Assembly: GCA_965248915.1 (NCBI GenBank)
Contig: OZ252216.1
Span: 1,364,001-1,428,000, forward strand
Direction: 5' to 3'
Length of the DNA stretch: 64,000 bases
Source of the DNA: CBDFLA01 sp965248915
GTDB taxonomy: Bacteria > Pseudomonadota > Alphaproteobacteria > M2410
Shown here: positions 45,111 through 53,408 of the stretch, piece by piece
Layout of the letters: every line of letters starts with the position of its first letter
Numbering within the stretch: the first letter of the stretch is position 1
Made by a program: the position numbers and the translations under genes
Notes under the pieces: model-generated
Databases searched by the model: none
The model's input: the letters and a program-made list of their open reading frames with translations, nothing else
What the model was told of the DNA's origin: nothing

Positions 45111-45971
45111 CTATTTGCCAGGCTTTCGGCCACCCCCATAGAGCACCAAGGCCTTGATAATCCCCCGCAATGTGCGGACATCCTGCTCGTAGAACCCAGC
45201 CCGATTCCACATATTTCGCAAATTCCGGATCATCGCTGGCTTCTTTTCCGGAGGTCTCAAGAATCCGGCAGCATCGAGTTCGGCCTCCATGTGTTCAAAA
45301 AAGGCAACCATTTCGGCTTTGTTGGCCGGTCTCGTATGATCGTCAGGCACCCGCTCAGAAGGCGCCTCAGCCCCCAGCTTGAACCACTCATAGCCGGTCA
45401 ACAGTACCGCTTGGGCCAGATTTAGCGAGGCAAAGGTCGGGTTCACAGGCACCATAAGAATGGCGTCCGCCAGGGCCACATGATCACTCGCAAGCCCCGC
45501 CCGCTCTGGCCCAAACAACAGGCCACAAGATTGCTCATGTGCTGCTGCCGCACGAATACGAACCGCTGCTTCTTGCGGTGTAATAACAGGCTTTAGTTGG
45601 TCCCGCTCACGCGCTGTTGCGGCATAGATGAGTTGGAGATCTGCAACCGCTTCCTCAACCGTTTCGAAAACACGAGCGCTTTCTAAGATGTCGACCGCCC
45701 CGGAGGCTGCTGCAATCGCTGATTCATTCGGCCACCCATCACGCGGTTTCACGAGCCTCAGATCAGACAACGCGAAGTTGGCCATAGCCCTCGCCGTCAT
45801 ACCGATATTCTCCCCCAATTGAGGGTACACCAATATGACGCAAGGCGCCCCGGCCTTGAGATTTTCAGGAGTTCCCGCCGACTTCGCAGTACCCGATAGT
45901 CCTTTCTCTCGAGCGCTCAAAAATTTCAGCCTTTCGCTCTTTTCTCTCAACAAGGTCGGTGCTATTACCAC
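45111..45971 (-). CDS. trmJ: tRNA (cytidine/uridine-2'-O-)-methyltransferase TrmJ-like (SPOUT family)
   Basis: Up to 286 aa. SPOUT motifs are clear: VILVYPQLGENIGMTARAMANF (motif 1), LLFGPERAGLASDHV (motif 2) and VPVNPTFASLNLAQAVLL (motif 3, the knot). TrmJ methylates the 2'-OH of position 32 in the tRNA anticodon loop. The core begins around residue 42; the preceding 40 residues in this frame are unlike the family and start at a GTG, so an internal TTG at about codon 17 (AAAGG upstream) is possible. Divergent from icd. Confidence 0.9.
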   Translation of the reverse strand: MVIAPTLLREKSERLKFLSAREKGLSGTAKSAGTPENLKAGAPCVILVYPQLGENIGMTARAMANFALSDLRLVKPRDGWPNESAIAAASGAVDILESARVFETVEEAVADLQLIYAATARERDQLKPVITPQEAAVRIRAAAAHEQSCGLLFGPERAGLASDHVALADAILMVPVNPTFASLNLAQAVLLTGYEWFKLGAEAPSERVPDDHTRPANKAEMVAFFEHMEAELDAAGFLRPPEKKPAMIRNLRNMWNRAGFYEQDVRTLRGIIKALVLYGGGRKPGK

Positions 45972-46077
45972 GCCAGCAATGCGGAGGCCAGTCGTGCCGT
46001 TCGCGCTCCGCGCCTGTCGGCCACCCGCCGATCGGCGTCTTCAATTGTCACAGCTTTCCTCTGAGAGGCCTAATTCC

Positions 46078-47292
46078 ATGAGCAAGATTAAAGTGGACAA
46101 TCCCGTTGTCGAACTCGACGGCGATGAAATGACCCGCATCATTTGGCAGTTCATCAAAGACAAACTGGTCCTGCCCTATCTCGACATTGATCTAAAATAC
46201 TATGACCTCGGCATCGAAGCCCGTGACGACACCGACGATCAGATCACAATCGACGCCGCTGAAGCCATCAAGAAATATGGCGTTGGCGTTAAATGCGCGA
46301 CCATCACCCCTGATGAAGCCCGCGTTGAAGAATTCGACCTAAAGAAGATGTGGCGCTCGCCAAATGGCACGATCCGGAACATTCTTGGCGGCGTTGTCTT
46401 CCGTGAGCCGATCATTTGTGAAAATGTTCCACGGCTTGTCCCCGGGTGGACGCAGCCCATCGTCATTGGTCGTCATGCCTTTGGCGATCAGTACCGCGCC
46501 ACCGATTTCGTCGTGCCCGGTAAAGGCAAGCTCTCCATCAAATGGGAAGCCGAAGACGGATCAGAAAACATCGAAAGAGAAGTCTATGACTTCCCAGGCG
46601 GTGGTGTTGCCATGTCCATGTACAATTTGGACGATTCCATTCGCGACTTTGCTAGAGCTTCTATGGCGTATGGGTTGGGTCGCAAATGGCCGGTTTACAT
46701 GTCCACCAAGAACACGATCCTCAAAGCCTATGACGGTCGTTTCAAGGATCTGTTCGAAGAAGTCTTCCAGAACGAGTTCAAAGACAAGTTCGATGAAGCA
46801 GGCATCACTTATGAGCACCGCCTCATTGACGACATGGTCGCTTGCGCCATGAAATGGTCCGGTGGCTTTATTTGGGCTTGCAAGAACTACGATGGAGACG
46901 TTCAGTCCGACACGGTCGCCCAAGGCTTTGGATCCTTAGGCCTCATGTCTTCTGTCCTTATGACCCCTGACGGACAAACACTGGAAGCAGAAGCCGCCCA
47001 CGGCACTGTGACCCGTCACTACCGGGCTCATCAACGCGGCGAAGAAACCTCGACCAACTCCATCGCTTCAATCTTTGCGTGGACCCGTGGTTTGGCGCAT
47101 CGCGGTAAGCTCGACAGCAATGAAGCGCTGACAAACTTCGCCACCAAACTCGAGAACGTTGTGGTCGGAACAGTTGAAAGCGGTGACATGACCAAAGACT
47201 TGGCGCTCCTCGTCGGTGCCGAACAACCATGGTTGTCCACCACAGGCTTCCTCGACAAGGTTGACGAGAACCTTCAAAAAGCCATGGGGTAA
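46078..47292 (+). CDS. icd: NADP-dependent isocitrate dehydrogenase (homodimeric, eukaryote-like subfamily)
   Basis: 404 aa from the ATG at 46078 (GAGAGG upstream); the frame is open 81 codons back but that overlaps trmJ and is not conserved. Oxidative decarboxylation of isocitrate to 2-oxoglutarate in the TCA cycle. The N-terminal VVELDGDEMTRIIWQFIKDKL and the Mg/isocitrate site YKARDDTDDQ-type segment EARDDTDDQITIDAA are characteristic, with the NADP loop LEAEAAHGTVTRHYR late in the sequence. This is the subfamily II type used by alphaproteobacteria. A cloverleaf-like palindromic repeat follows the stop. Confidence 0.98.
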   Translation: MSKIKVDNPVVELDGDEMTRIIWQFIKDKLVLPYLDIDLKYYDLGIEARDDTDDQITIDAAEAIKKYGVGVKCATITPDEARVEEFDLKKMWRSPNGTIRNILGGVVFREPIICENVPRLVPGWTQPIVIGRHAFGDQYRATDFVVPGKGKLSIKWEAEDGSENIEREVYDFPGGGVAMSMYNLDDSIRDFARASMAYGLGRKWPVYMSTKNTILKAYDGRFKDLFEEVFQNEFKDKFDEAGITYEHRLIDDMVACAMKWSGGFIWACKNYDGDVQSDTVAQGFGSLGLMSSVLMTPDGQTLEAEAAHGTVTRHYRAHQRGEETSTNSIASIFAWTRGLAHRGKLDSNEALTNFATKLENVVVGTVESGDMTKDLALLVGAEQPWLSTTGFLDKVDENLQKAMG

Positions 47293-47297
47293 CAGTA

Positions 47298-47375
47298 CCC
47301 CTCACCCCGAAGGCAAAACGCCTTTGGACCTCTCCCAAGGGAGAGGGTGGTGACCACCGTGAGCCGGGTGAGGGG
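47298..47375. repeat. Nested palindromic intergenic repeat between icd and alaS
   Basis: Outer arms CCCCTCACCC (47298-47307) and GGGTGAGGGG (47366-47375) are exact complements. Inside are three smaller dyads: AAGGC/GCCTT (47310-47324), CCTCTCCC/GGGAGAGG (47329-47346, 2-base loop) and GGTGGT/ACCACC (47347-47358). The whole would fold as a cloverleaf. It fills the space between two convergent stop codons and may act as a bidirectional terminator; it also resembles dispersed palindromic repeats found in many proteobacteria. Confidence 0.65.
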
Positions 47376-50033
47376 TCAAGCCGCGCCTAGTTTGTCGGAT
47401 ATCGCTGCAATGGCTTTGTCGGAGTCAGACCCGTTAGGCCCACCGCCGCGCGCCATATCTGGTCGACCACCACCGCCCTTGCCGCCGACAGCCGCCACAC
47501 CCGCTTGCACGAGTTCGACAGCGCTGAAACGTTCGGTGAGGTCTTCGGTCACGCCGACGACAACAGCCGCCTTGCCTTCATTGTTGCACGCAAATGCAAC
47601 AACGCCTGAGCCAACTTTCTCTTTCGCATCATCGACCACGCCTGGCAGATCTTTGCCAGAAACACCGTTTAGGACCTGGCCAATAAACTTCGTACCGCCT
47701 ATTTCCTCGATGGCGGGACCGGAGCCACCACCACTTTCGCCGGCAAGGGCCAATGATTTACGAACCTCTGTGAGCTCACGCTCGAGCTTTTTGCGTTCCT
47801 CAACAAGCGCGCTGATCCGGGATGGTAAATCTTGTGGGGTGGTTTTCAATGCACCAGCGGCTTCCTGAAGCAGGCGACCCTGTTCCACCAAGTAGCTGCG
47901 TGCCGCTTCTCCGGTTAACGCTTCAACACGCCGAACACCCGCCGCAACTGCGCTCTCGTGGACAATCTTAACCAGCCCGATATCGCCAAGCCGCTGCACA
48001 TGCGTACCGCCGCACAGTTCCACGGAATAGGCACCCTCTCCGCCTTGGGTCGTGCCCATGGTCAACACACGAACTTCGTCGCCATACTTTTCGCCGAAGA
48101 GTGCCAAGGCACCCTTCTCAATCGCGGCCTCAGGCGTCATCAGATGTGTCTCCACCGCCTCATTTGCCAAGACGGTTGCATTCACTTCATCTTCAATCCG
48201 CTTGATTTCTTCATCAGTCAGAGCCCTCGGCTGGGCAAAATCAAACCGCAAGCGTTCATGATTGACCAGAGACCCTTTCTGCGTGACGTGGTCACCCAAC
48301 ACATTTCTGAGCGCTGCATGAAGCAAGTGGGTCGCGGAATGATTGCCGCGGGTTGCAAATCGTCGGGCATGATCCACACTCATATCCAGCGTATCACCAA
48401 CCGTCAGACTTCCCTCTTTCACACGGCCAACATGGGTATGGAGAGTGCCGAGCTTCTTTTGGGTATCAGTGACTTCAATACAGACGCCATCATTTGACGA
48501 CGCCACACCTTGGTCACCCACCTGCCCACCGGACTCGCCATAGAACGGCGTTTGGTTGACCAGGAAAACCACCTCAATCCCGATCGGAGCTTTATCAACA
48601 ATTTCACCATCGACAATGATGGCCGTCACCATGCCCTCAGCGTTCTCGGTTTCATACCCAAGAAACTCAGTTGCCCCGTGTTCTTCATGCAGATCAAACC
48701 AAAGTGACTCGGTGGCCGTTTCACCAGACCCAGACCACGCCGCACGCGCCTCTGCTTTTTGGCGCGCCATAGCTTCATCAAAACCCGGCGTTTCAACAGT
48801 TATGTCCTGCTCCCGCAGAGCGTCCTCAGTGAGATCCAAAGGGAAGCCATACGTATCGTAAAGTTTGAACGCAACCTGGCCCGGCAGTTGCTTCGCACCG
48901 CCAAGATCGATCACCGCTTCATCAAGCAGCTTCAATCCACGATCAAGGGTCACCCGGAAACGCTCTTCCTCTAACTTCAACGTCTCCGTCATCAATGCTT
49001 GGGCGCGCACAAGCTCTGGATAAGCATCCCCCATCTCATGGATCAACGCCGGAACCATTTGATGCAACAGCGGGTCTTTGGCACCCAAAATATGCGCATG
49101 ACGCATGCCACGACGCATGATACGGCGAAGCACATAGCCACGACCTTCATTCGACGGCAAAACACCATCAGCAATGAGAAAACACGAAGACCGCAGATGA
49201 TCGGTAATAACCCGGTGACTGGCGACACGATTGCCATCCGCAGAAACAGATGTCAGATCTGCTGACACTTCAATCAAATTACGAAACAGATCGGTCTCAT
49301 AAACACTCCGGACCCCTTGCAGGATCGTCGCCATGCGCTCGAGCCCCATGCCCGTATCAATCGAGGGTTTTGGCAGCTTGACCCTTTCGTCAGCTGAAAC
49401 CTGTAGGTACTGCATGAAGACCAAATTCCAAAACTCGACGTAACGATCACCGTCCTGATCCGGCGAACCAGGAGGGCCTCCAGAAACACCTTCACCATGA
49501 TCATAAAAAATCTCTGAACACGGACCACACGGGCCTGTATCCCCCATGGACCAAAAGTTGTCATCGGTCGGAATTTTGAAAATGCGGTCTCTCGGCAACC
49601 CCGCGATCTTCCGCCATAGATCATAAGCCTCTTCATCCTCTGAATAGACAGTCACCAACAGCCGGTCCTGCGGCAATCCAAAGTCTTTAGACACAAGATC
49701 CCACGCCAGTGAAATCGCCTGCTCTTTGAAATAGTCACCAAAAGAAAAATTTCCAAGCATCTCAAAGAATGTGAGGTGACGAGCCGTGTACCCAACATTG
49801 TCCAGGTCATTGTGTTTGCCACCAGCACGCACGCACTTTTGGGATGAGGTTGCCCGCACATAGGGACGCTTTTCTTCACCAGTGAAAACGCTCTTAAACT
49901 GGTTCATACCGGCATTGGCGAACAAAAGTGTCGGATCGTTTTGAGGAACCAAAGGACCCGACGAAACCACTTCATGGTCGGCCCTCTCAAAGAAACTCAA
50001 GAAGCCTCTTCGGATGTCTTTCAAGTTCGTCAT
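47376..50033 (-). CDS. alaS: Alanyl-tRNA synthetase
   Basis: 885 aa. Class II synthetase charging tRNA-Ala, with an editing domain against mischarged Ser and Gly. Motif 1 and the catalytic core are at the N-terminus (RRGFLSFFERADHEVVSSGP; YTARHLTFFEMLGNFSFGDYF). The editing-site HxxxH occurs in HSATHLLHAAL near residue 565 and the CGGTHV zinc motif near residue 672. The C-terminal Gly-rich C-Ala domain (GGKGGGGRPDMARGGG) is complete. GGAAGA precedes the ATG. Confidence 0.99.
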   Translation of the reverse strand: MTNLKDIRRGFLSFFERADHEVVSSGPLVPQNDPTLLFANAGMNQFKSVFTGEEKRPYVRATSSQKCVRAGGKHNDLDNVGYTARHLTFFEMLGNFSFGDYFKEQAISLAWDLVSKDFGLPQDRLLVTVYSEDEEAYDLWRKIAGLPRDRIFKIPTDDNFWSMGDTGPCGPCSEIFYDHGEGVSGGPPGSPDQDGDRYVEFWNLVFMQYLQVSADERVKLPKPSIDTGMGLERMATILQGVRSVYETDLFRNLIEVSADLTSVSADGNRVASHRVITDHLRSSCFLIADGVLPSNEGRGYVLRRIMRRGMRHAHILGAKDPLLHQMVPALIHEMGDAYPELVRAQALMTETLKLEEERFRVTLDRGLKLLDEAVIDLGGAKQLPGQVAFKLYDTYGFPLDLTEDALREQDITVETPGFDEAMARQKAEARAAWSGSGETATESLWFDLHEEHGATEFLGYETENAEGMVTAIIVDGEIVDKAPIGIEVVFLVNQTPFYGESGGQVGDQGVASSNDGVCIEVTDTQKKLGTLHTHVGRVKEGSLTVGDTLDMSVDHARRFATRGNHSATHLLHAALRNVLGDHVTQKGSLVNHERLRFDFAQPRALTDEEIKRIEDEVNATVLANEAVETHLMTPEAAIEKGALALFGEKYGDEVRVLTMGTTQGGEGAYSVELCGGTHVQRLGDIGLVKIVHESAVAAGVRRVEALTGEAARSYLVEQGRLLQEAAGALKTTPQDLPSRISALVEERKKLERELTEVRKSLALAGESGGGSGPAIEEIGGTKFIGQVLNGVSGKDLPGVVDDAKEKVGSGVVAFACNNEGKAAVVVGVTEDLTERFSAVELVQAGVAAVGGKGGGGRPDMARGGGPNGSDSDKAIAAISDKLGAA

Positions 50034-50357
50034 AGCCGGTCTTCCAAGTTACGATCTGAGAGCGAGAATCTCTGGGCAACCAAACGGTTACATCCAGTCC
50101 ATGCTTGTATCGCTGACCTCGCCCCCTGTCCAGCACAAGGCCTCCATCATCAAGGTCCTCTACGCAAAACGGCGCCAGAGAAATCTCGCCCAAAACCCAC
50201 GCATACGCAAAACGGCACGAGACTAAACTCGTGCCGTGCGCCGCAGGAAACCTGTCACACCATCGATGAGGTCGGAAGGGGCACTCTCCCCTCATCGTGC
50301 GAGGAAGGCCGTGTCGCGTGGAGTGAGTAGGTACCGCGAGGAAGGTTTTAAAGGCTG
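50034..50357. other. alaS-recA intergenic region
   Basis: 324 bases without a convincing gene. Nearest recA is an 8-bp dyad CGATGAGG/CCTCATCG (50264-50297), then the recA terminator (50212-50237). The remaining 180 bases should hold the alaS promoter; I could not place one with confidence. Confidence 0.6.
50205..50237 (-). terminator. Intrinsic terminator of recA
   Basis: ACGGCACGAG (50212-50221) and CTCGTGCCGT (50228-50237) are exact 10-bp inverted arms over a 6-base loop. Read on the minus strand the stem is followed by TTTTGCG. It lies about 120 bases past the recA stop, leaving a long 3' untranslated region with a second hairpin. Confidence 0.8.
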
Positions 50358-51449
50358 TTAGGCCTCCAAAGCCGTCTCTTCATCATCATCCTTCGGAGTT
50401 TCGATCGGACCCGTGATCATCTCATCAGCAATAAGACCTGCATTCTGCCGAACCGCCCGCTCGATCTCCTCTGCCATCTCTGGGTTTTCGCGCAAGAACG
50501 TTTTCGCATTCTCACGACCCTGGCCAATCCGTTGACTGTCATAGGAATACCAAGACCCGGATTTCTCAACACATCCAGCTTTCACTCCGAGATCAAGCAC
50601 TTCACCCATCTTGGAGATGCCTTCGCCATACATGATGTCGAATTCAACCATCTTAAACGGCGGGGCCACTTTGTTTTTGACCACCTTGACACGGGTTTGA
50701 TTACCAACCACTTCATCACGGTCTTTGATCGCGCCAATACGGCGAATATCAAGACGAACCGACGAATAGAACTTGAGTGCGTTCCCACCGGTTGTGGTTT
50801 CCGGATTGCCAAACATCACACCGATCTTCATACGGATCTGGTTGATGAAGATGACCATCGTGTTTGACTTCGAAATCGATCCGGTCAGTTTGCGCATCGC
50901 TTGGCTCATAAGACGCGCTTGCAAGCCAGGCAGGGAATCCCCCATCTCACCTTCAAGCTCTGCTTTCGGTGTCAGAGCTGCAACCGAGTCAATCACCAAT
51001 ACATCGACAGCACCTGAGCGCACCAACGTGTCGGTAATTTCGAGCGACTGCTCACCGGTGTCTGGCTGGGAAATCAGAAGTTCTTCAATATCGACGCCGA
51101 GCTTGCGCGCATAGATAGGGTCAAGGGCGTGTTCCGCATCAACAAAGGCGGCGATGCCACCGTTTTTTTGCGCTTCCGCTACCGCATGCAAGGCCAAGGT
51201 CGTCTTACCTGAGGATTCAGGCCCATAAATCTCAATGACCCGCCCTTTCGGCAGACCACCAATACCAAGCGCAATGTCGAGACCAAGGGAGCCAGACGAA
51301 ATCGACTCGATTTGCACCACGTCCCGATCTCCAAGCTTCATCACCGAACCCTTACCAAAGGCCCGATCGATCTGGCTCAGTGCCGCATCCAAAGCTTTCT
51401 TTTTATCCATTCCGCCCTTCTCATTCATTCTCACAACGTTCTCTGCCAT
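50358..51449 (-). CDS. recA: Recombinase A
   Basis: 363 aa. ATP-dependent strand-exchange protein and co-protease for LexA. Walker A GPESSGKTT lies at residues 76-84, the Walker B VLVIDSVAAL near 150, and the L1/L2 DNA loops around 165-215 (GSISKSNTMVIFINQIRMKIG). The acidic C-terminal tail (DDDEETALEA) is present. AAGGAGGG precedes the ATG. Expression is under SOS control: a LexA-like box overlaps the promoter and a second box lies about 70 bases upstream. Confidence 0.99.
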   Translation of the reverse strand: MAENVVRMNEKGGMDKKKALDAALSQIDRAFGKGSVMKLGDRDVVQIESISSGSLGLDIALGIGGLPKGRVIEIYGPESSGKTTLALHAVAEAQKNGGIAAFVDAEHALDPIYARKLGVDIEELLISQPDTGEQSLEITDTLVRSGAVDVLVIDSVAALTPKAELEGEMGDSLPGLQARLMSQAMRKLTGSISKSNTMVIFINQIRMKIGVMFGNPETTTGGNALKFYSSVRLDIRRIGAIKDRDEVVGNQTRVKVVKNKVAPPFKMVEFDIMYGEGISKMGEVLDLGVKAGCVEKSGSWYSYDSQRIGQGRENAKTFLRENPEMAEEIERAVRQNAGLIADEMITGPIETPKDDDEETALEA

Positions 51450-51497
51450 TGCTCACCCTCCTTATTTCACACGGCCTCATGCCTGGCAATCAAGTCG

Positions 51498-51525
51498 AAT
51501 GTACATGCTTTGTTCTCATTGGCAA
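51498..51525 (-). promoter_or_regulatory. recA promoter with an overlapping LexA-like box
   Basis: On the minus strand TTGCCA (51525-51520) and TACATT (51503-51498) are spaced 16 bases, about 50 bases upstream of the recA start. Between and over them lies GAAC-N7-GTAC (51515-51501), a one-mismatch version of the alphaproteobacterial LexA operator GAAC-N7-GAAC, placed where a repressor would block RNA polymerase. Confidence 0.7.
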
Positions 51526-51568
51526 GTGGAAAGTTAAGTAATTGAAACTTCACACGATTTCACAAAAC

Positions 51569-51583
51569 GTTCTGATATTGTTC
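51569..51583. promoter_or_regulatory. Consensus alphaproteobacterial LexA box (GTTC-N7-GTTC)
   Basis: GTTCTGATATTGTTC fits GTTC-N7-GTTC exactly. It lies between divergence-free ends: about 55-70 bases upstream of the recA -35 and just past the 3' end of the second patatin gene (stop at 51621). It may be an auxiliary recA operator. Confidence 0.65.
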
Positions 51584-51620
51584 ACATAAAAACGACACGC
51601 CACAGCAGAAACAGAAATTG

Positions 51621-52958
51621 CTAAGGACACAGCCCCATGCCCTTCGCCCTGCGCCTCGCATCTCGGAACCATTTGTCACCAATATGGACGTCGGTGCCCC
51701 CTGGCCCCGTAGCAACAATCGCTTGATTTCGGGTGTTGTTCGCAAGCCAACTCTCAGTATGCGCTTTGATCAGGTTCACATCCTGCTGGGCAATGACGTC
51801 CATGTCCATTTTGCCTAGACGCTCAAGATCGTCCTTATGCAGGTCCGCTGGTTTGGAAAGGACCGGGGCGGCATCTGGTCCCGAACGGTTAGGATGCAGA
51901 ATAGGATTAAACCGTGCAATCCTCAGATCCATGTTGGTACGTGTGGTCCCACTTCGCCCCGGGACTTGCGTTGAGATCATCATATGTGACGTGTAGGTCG
52001 CAATATCCGGCGGATGAGACAAGATAGCCTTCGATGCAAAGAGAACATCCTGTTTGAATCGTGGGAGTGGCCTCTTTGGAACATCCGGCGCATCGATCAC
52101 CAAACATCGCGCGTTCGGTTTGATCACAACGCCCGCGGGTAAGTGTTGTTTGATGGGCCGAAGATCCGCCCCCGTTCCGATACTCATGATCTTAATTTTG
52201 TTGCGCGTCGCCCCATTGGCCAGGGCTTCAGTCACCGCCGCCACCATCGGGTTGTTATACCCCGCCATCGCCCCGTCCCAGGCAAGCACGTCGTATCCAG
52301 ATGTATCGGTTCGGCTTTTTCGAAGATCAAACGACGCCGGTCGATCAAAATAGACCACCGGAGCATTGGTGGAAGCATGAACCGCATCCCGCAATGTCGG
52401 TGTACGAACTAAATTTGGGTTGCTACCCGTTCCCGCTTTCGTGTGATCATTGGTGCGAAAATACCGAGCGCGATGTTCGACATAGTCGTACGCCAAGAGC
52501 AGTAGGTGCGGCAATCTCGTCGCCCCAAATGGCCACGCCTTGTGCATCGGTTCATTGTGAAACCAGTCTAGGGTCTGACTTGAGATTCCTGGTGTCTTTG
52601 CCACGACATCAGTAAGCCCGGGTCTTTTCAATGCCGCCTCCCAACGCGGCGCAATTTGTTTGACGAGATCCAACAATCCTTCCCGCTTGTTCTTTTGAAA
52701 GATCAACTTTCGATTGGTCTGTATATTCAGCAAATCAAATAGATCGCTGAGTTTCAAATTCAAAAACAGGCCTGCCGCAACGATACTCCCGCCGGAATTT
52801 GCAGCGACTAGATCGAAGTTCTTGAGAATCTCGTGTCCAGTCGCATCGTCTCCGTAGAGCCTCTGCAGGGCCATGATCTGGATGATCGCCCATGTCCCTC
52901 CCCCATCTAAGCAGAGTATCTTGTGCGGTGGCGGGCTCCGATTTATGAGTGTCGGCAT
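51621..52958 (-). CDS. Patatin-like phospholipase family protein
   Basis: 445 aa, cytoplasmic. Patatin features: the oxyanion loop ILCLDGGGTWAIIQIMAL at about residues 14-31, the nucleophile elbow AANSGGSIVAAG (Ser near 55; the first Gly of GxSxG is Ala here), and the catalytic Asp in VLAWDGAMAGYNNP near residue 228. SIGTGADLRP follows, as in plant-type patatins. About 200 further residues at the C-terminus are unassigned. GGGGAG precedes the ATG. The layout is of the CapV/plant-patatin type rather than the RssA type at 3035. Substrate unknown; no defence-system partner is adjacent. Confidence 0.85.
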   Translation of the reverse strand: MPTLINRSPPPHKILCLDGGGTWAIIQIMALQRLYGDDATGHEILKNFDLVAANSGGSIVAAGLFLNLKLSDLFDLLNIQTNRKLIFQKNKREGLLDLVKQIAPRWEAALKRPGLTDVVAKTPGISSQTLDWFHNEPMHKAWPFGATRLPHLLLLAYDYVEHRARYFRTNDHTKAGTGSNPNLVRTPTLRDAVHASTNAPVVYFDRPASFDLRKSRTDTSGYDVLAWDGAMAGYNNPMVAAVTEALANGATRNKIKIMSIGTGADLRPIKQHLPAGVVIKPNARCLVIDAPDVPKRPLPRFKQDVLFASKAILSHPPDIATYTSHMMISTQVPGRSGTTRTNMDLRIARFNPILHPNRSGPDAAPVLSKPADLHKDDLERLGKMDMDVIAQQDVNLIKAHTESWLANNTRNQAIVATGPGGTDVHIGDKWFRDARRRAKGMGLCP

Positions 52959-53084
52959 GCGTATCTCCCCAGGCCAATGAACAGATCAAATCTACACGCA
53001 AACACAACTAATTAGACAGTACTGAACACAATACAATTACACTGATGATAGGTAATGTCAATTTCTGTTGGGAAATCCGCTGCC

Positions 53085-53192
53085 ACAAAAGAAAAGAGCC
53101 CTTTGATAGAGAAAGCTCTCCATCAAAAGGCTCTTAGTCTGGATCAATCCTTAGCGTCCGTTTGGCCCCCGAAACGGCCGGGAAACCCGGCC
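53085..53192 (-). ncRNA. Candidate structured RNA or attenuator upstream of the patatin gene
   Basis: Within the gap 52959-53408 there are strong dyads. The GC-rich GGCCGGG/CCCGGCC (53176-53192) has a 3-base loop. The 14-bp stem AAGAGCCCTTTGAT/ATCAAAAGGCTCTT (53094-53107 with 53122-53135, one mismatch) encloses a smaller AGAG/CTCT stem. On the minus strand the last stem is followed by TTTTCTTTTG, an intrinsic-terminator shape with no coding gene upstream of it on that strand. It could end a small RNA or be a leader attenuator. No known RNA family is recognised, and the rest of the gap holds nothing I can name. Confidence 0.35.
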
Positions 53193-53408
53193 CCGCCGAA
53201 CGCCGGACATAGGCCAACACTACTACCCCCATCTAAACTTATGGTGAATGGTGCGTTAACCATATCGACATGATGTGATACGCTCAGACTACAGGCAATA
53301 AGTGCCGAAAACTCCCAGTATCTGTGGCTTTTTCTTGCGTTCTTCCAAGTCTCCAACCACCGGAGTTTTGAGCCTTTGGCTCCTCCGCCCACTTTTTTGA
53401 GGAAGATA

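Noticed and set aside
49987..50295. 102-codon minus-strand frame overlapping the alaS start
   Set aside because: It spans the recA terminator hairpin, has no ribosome site and unlikely composition.
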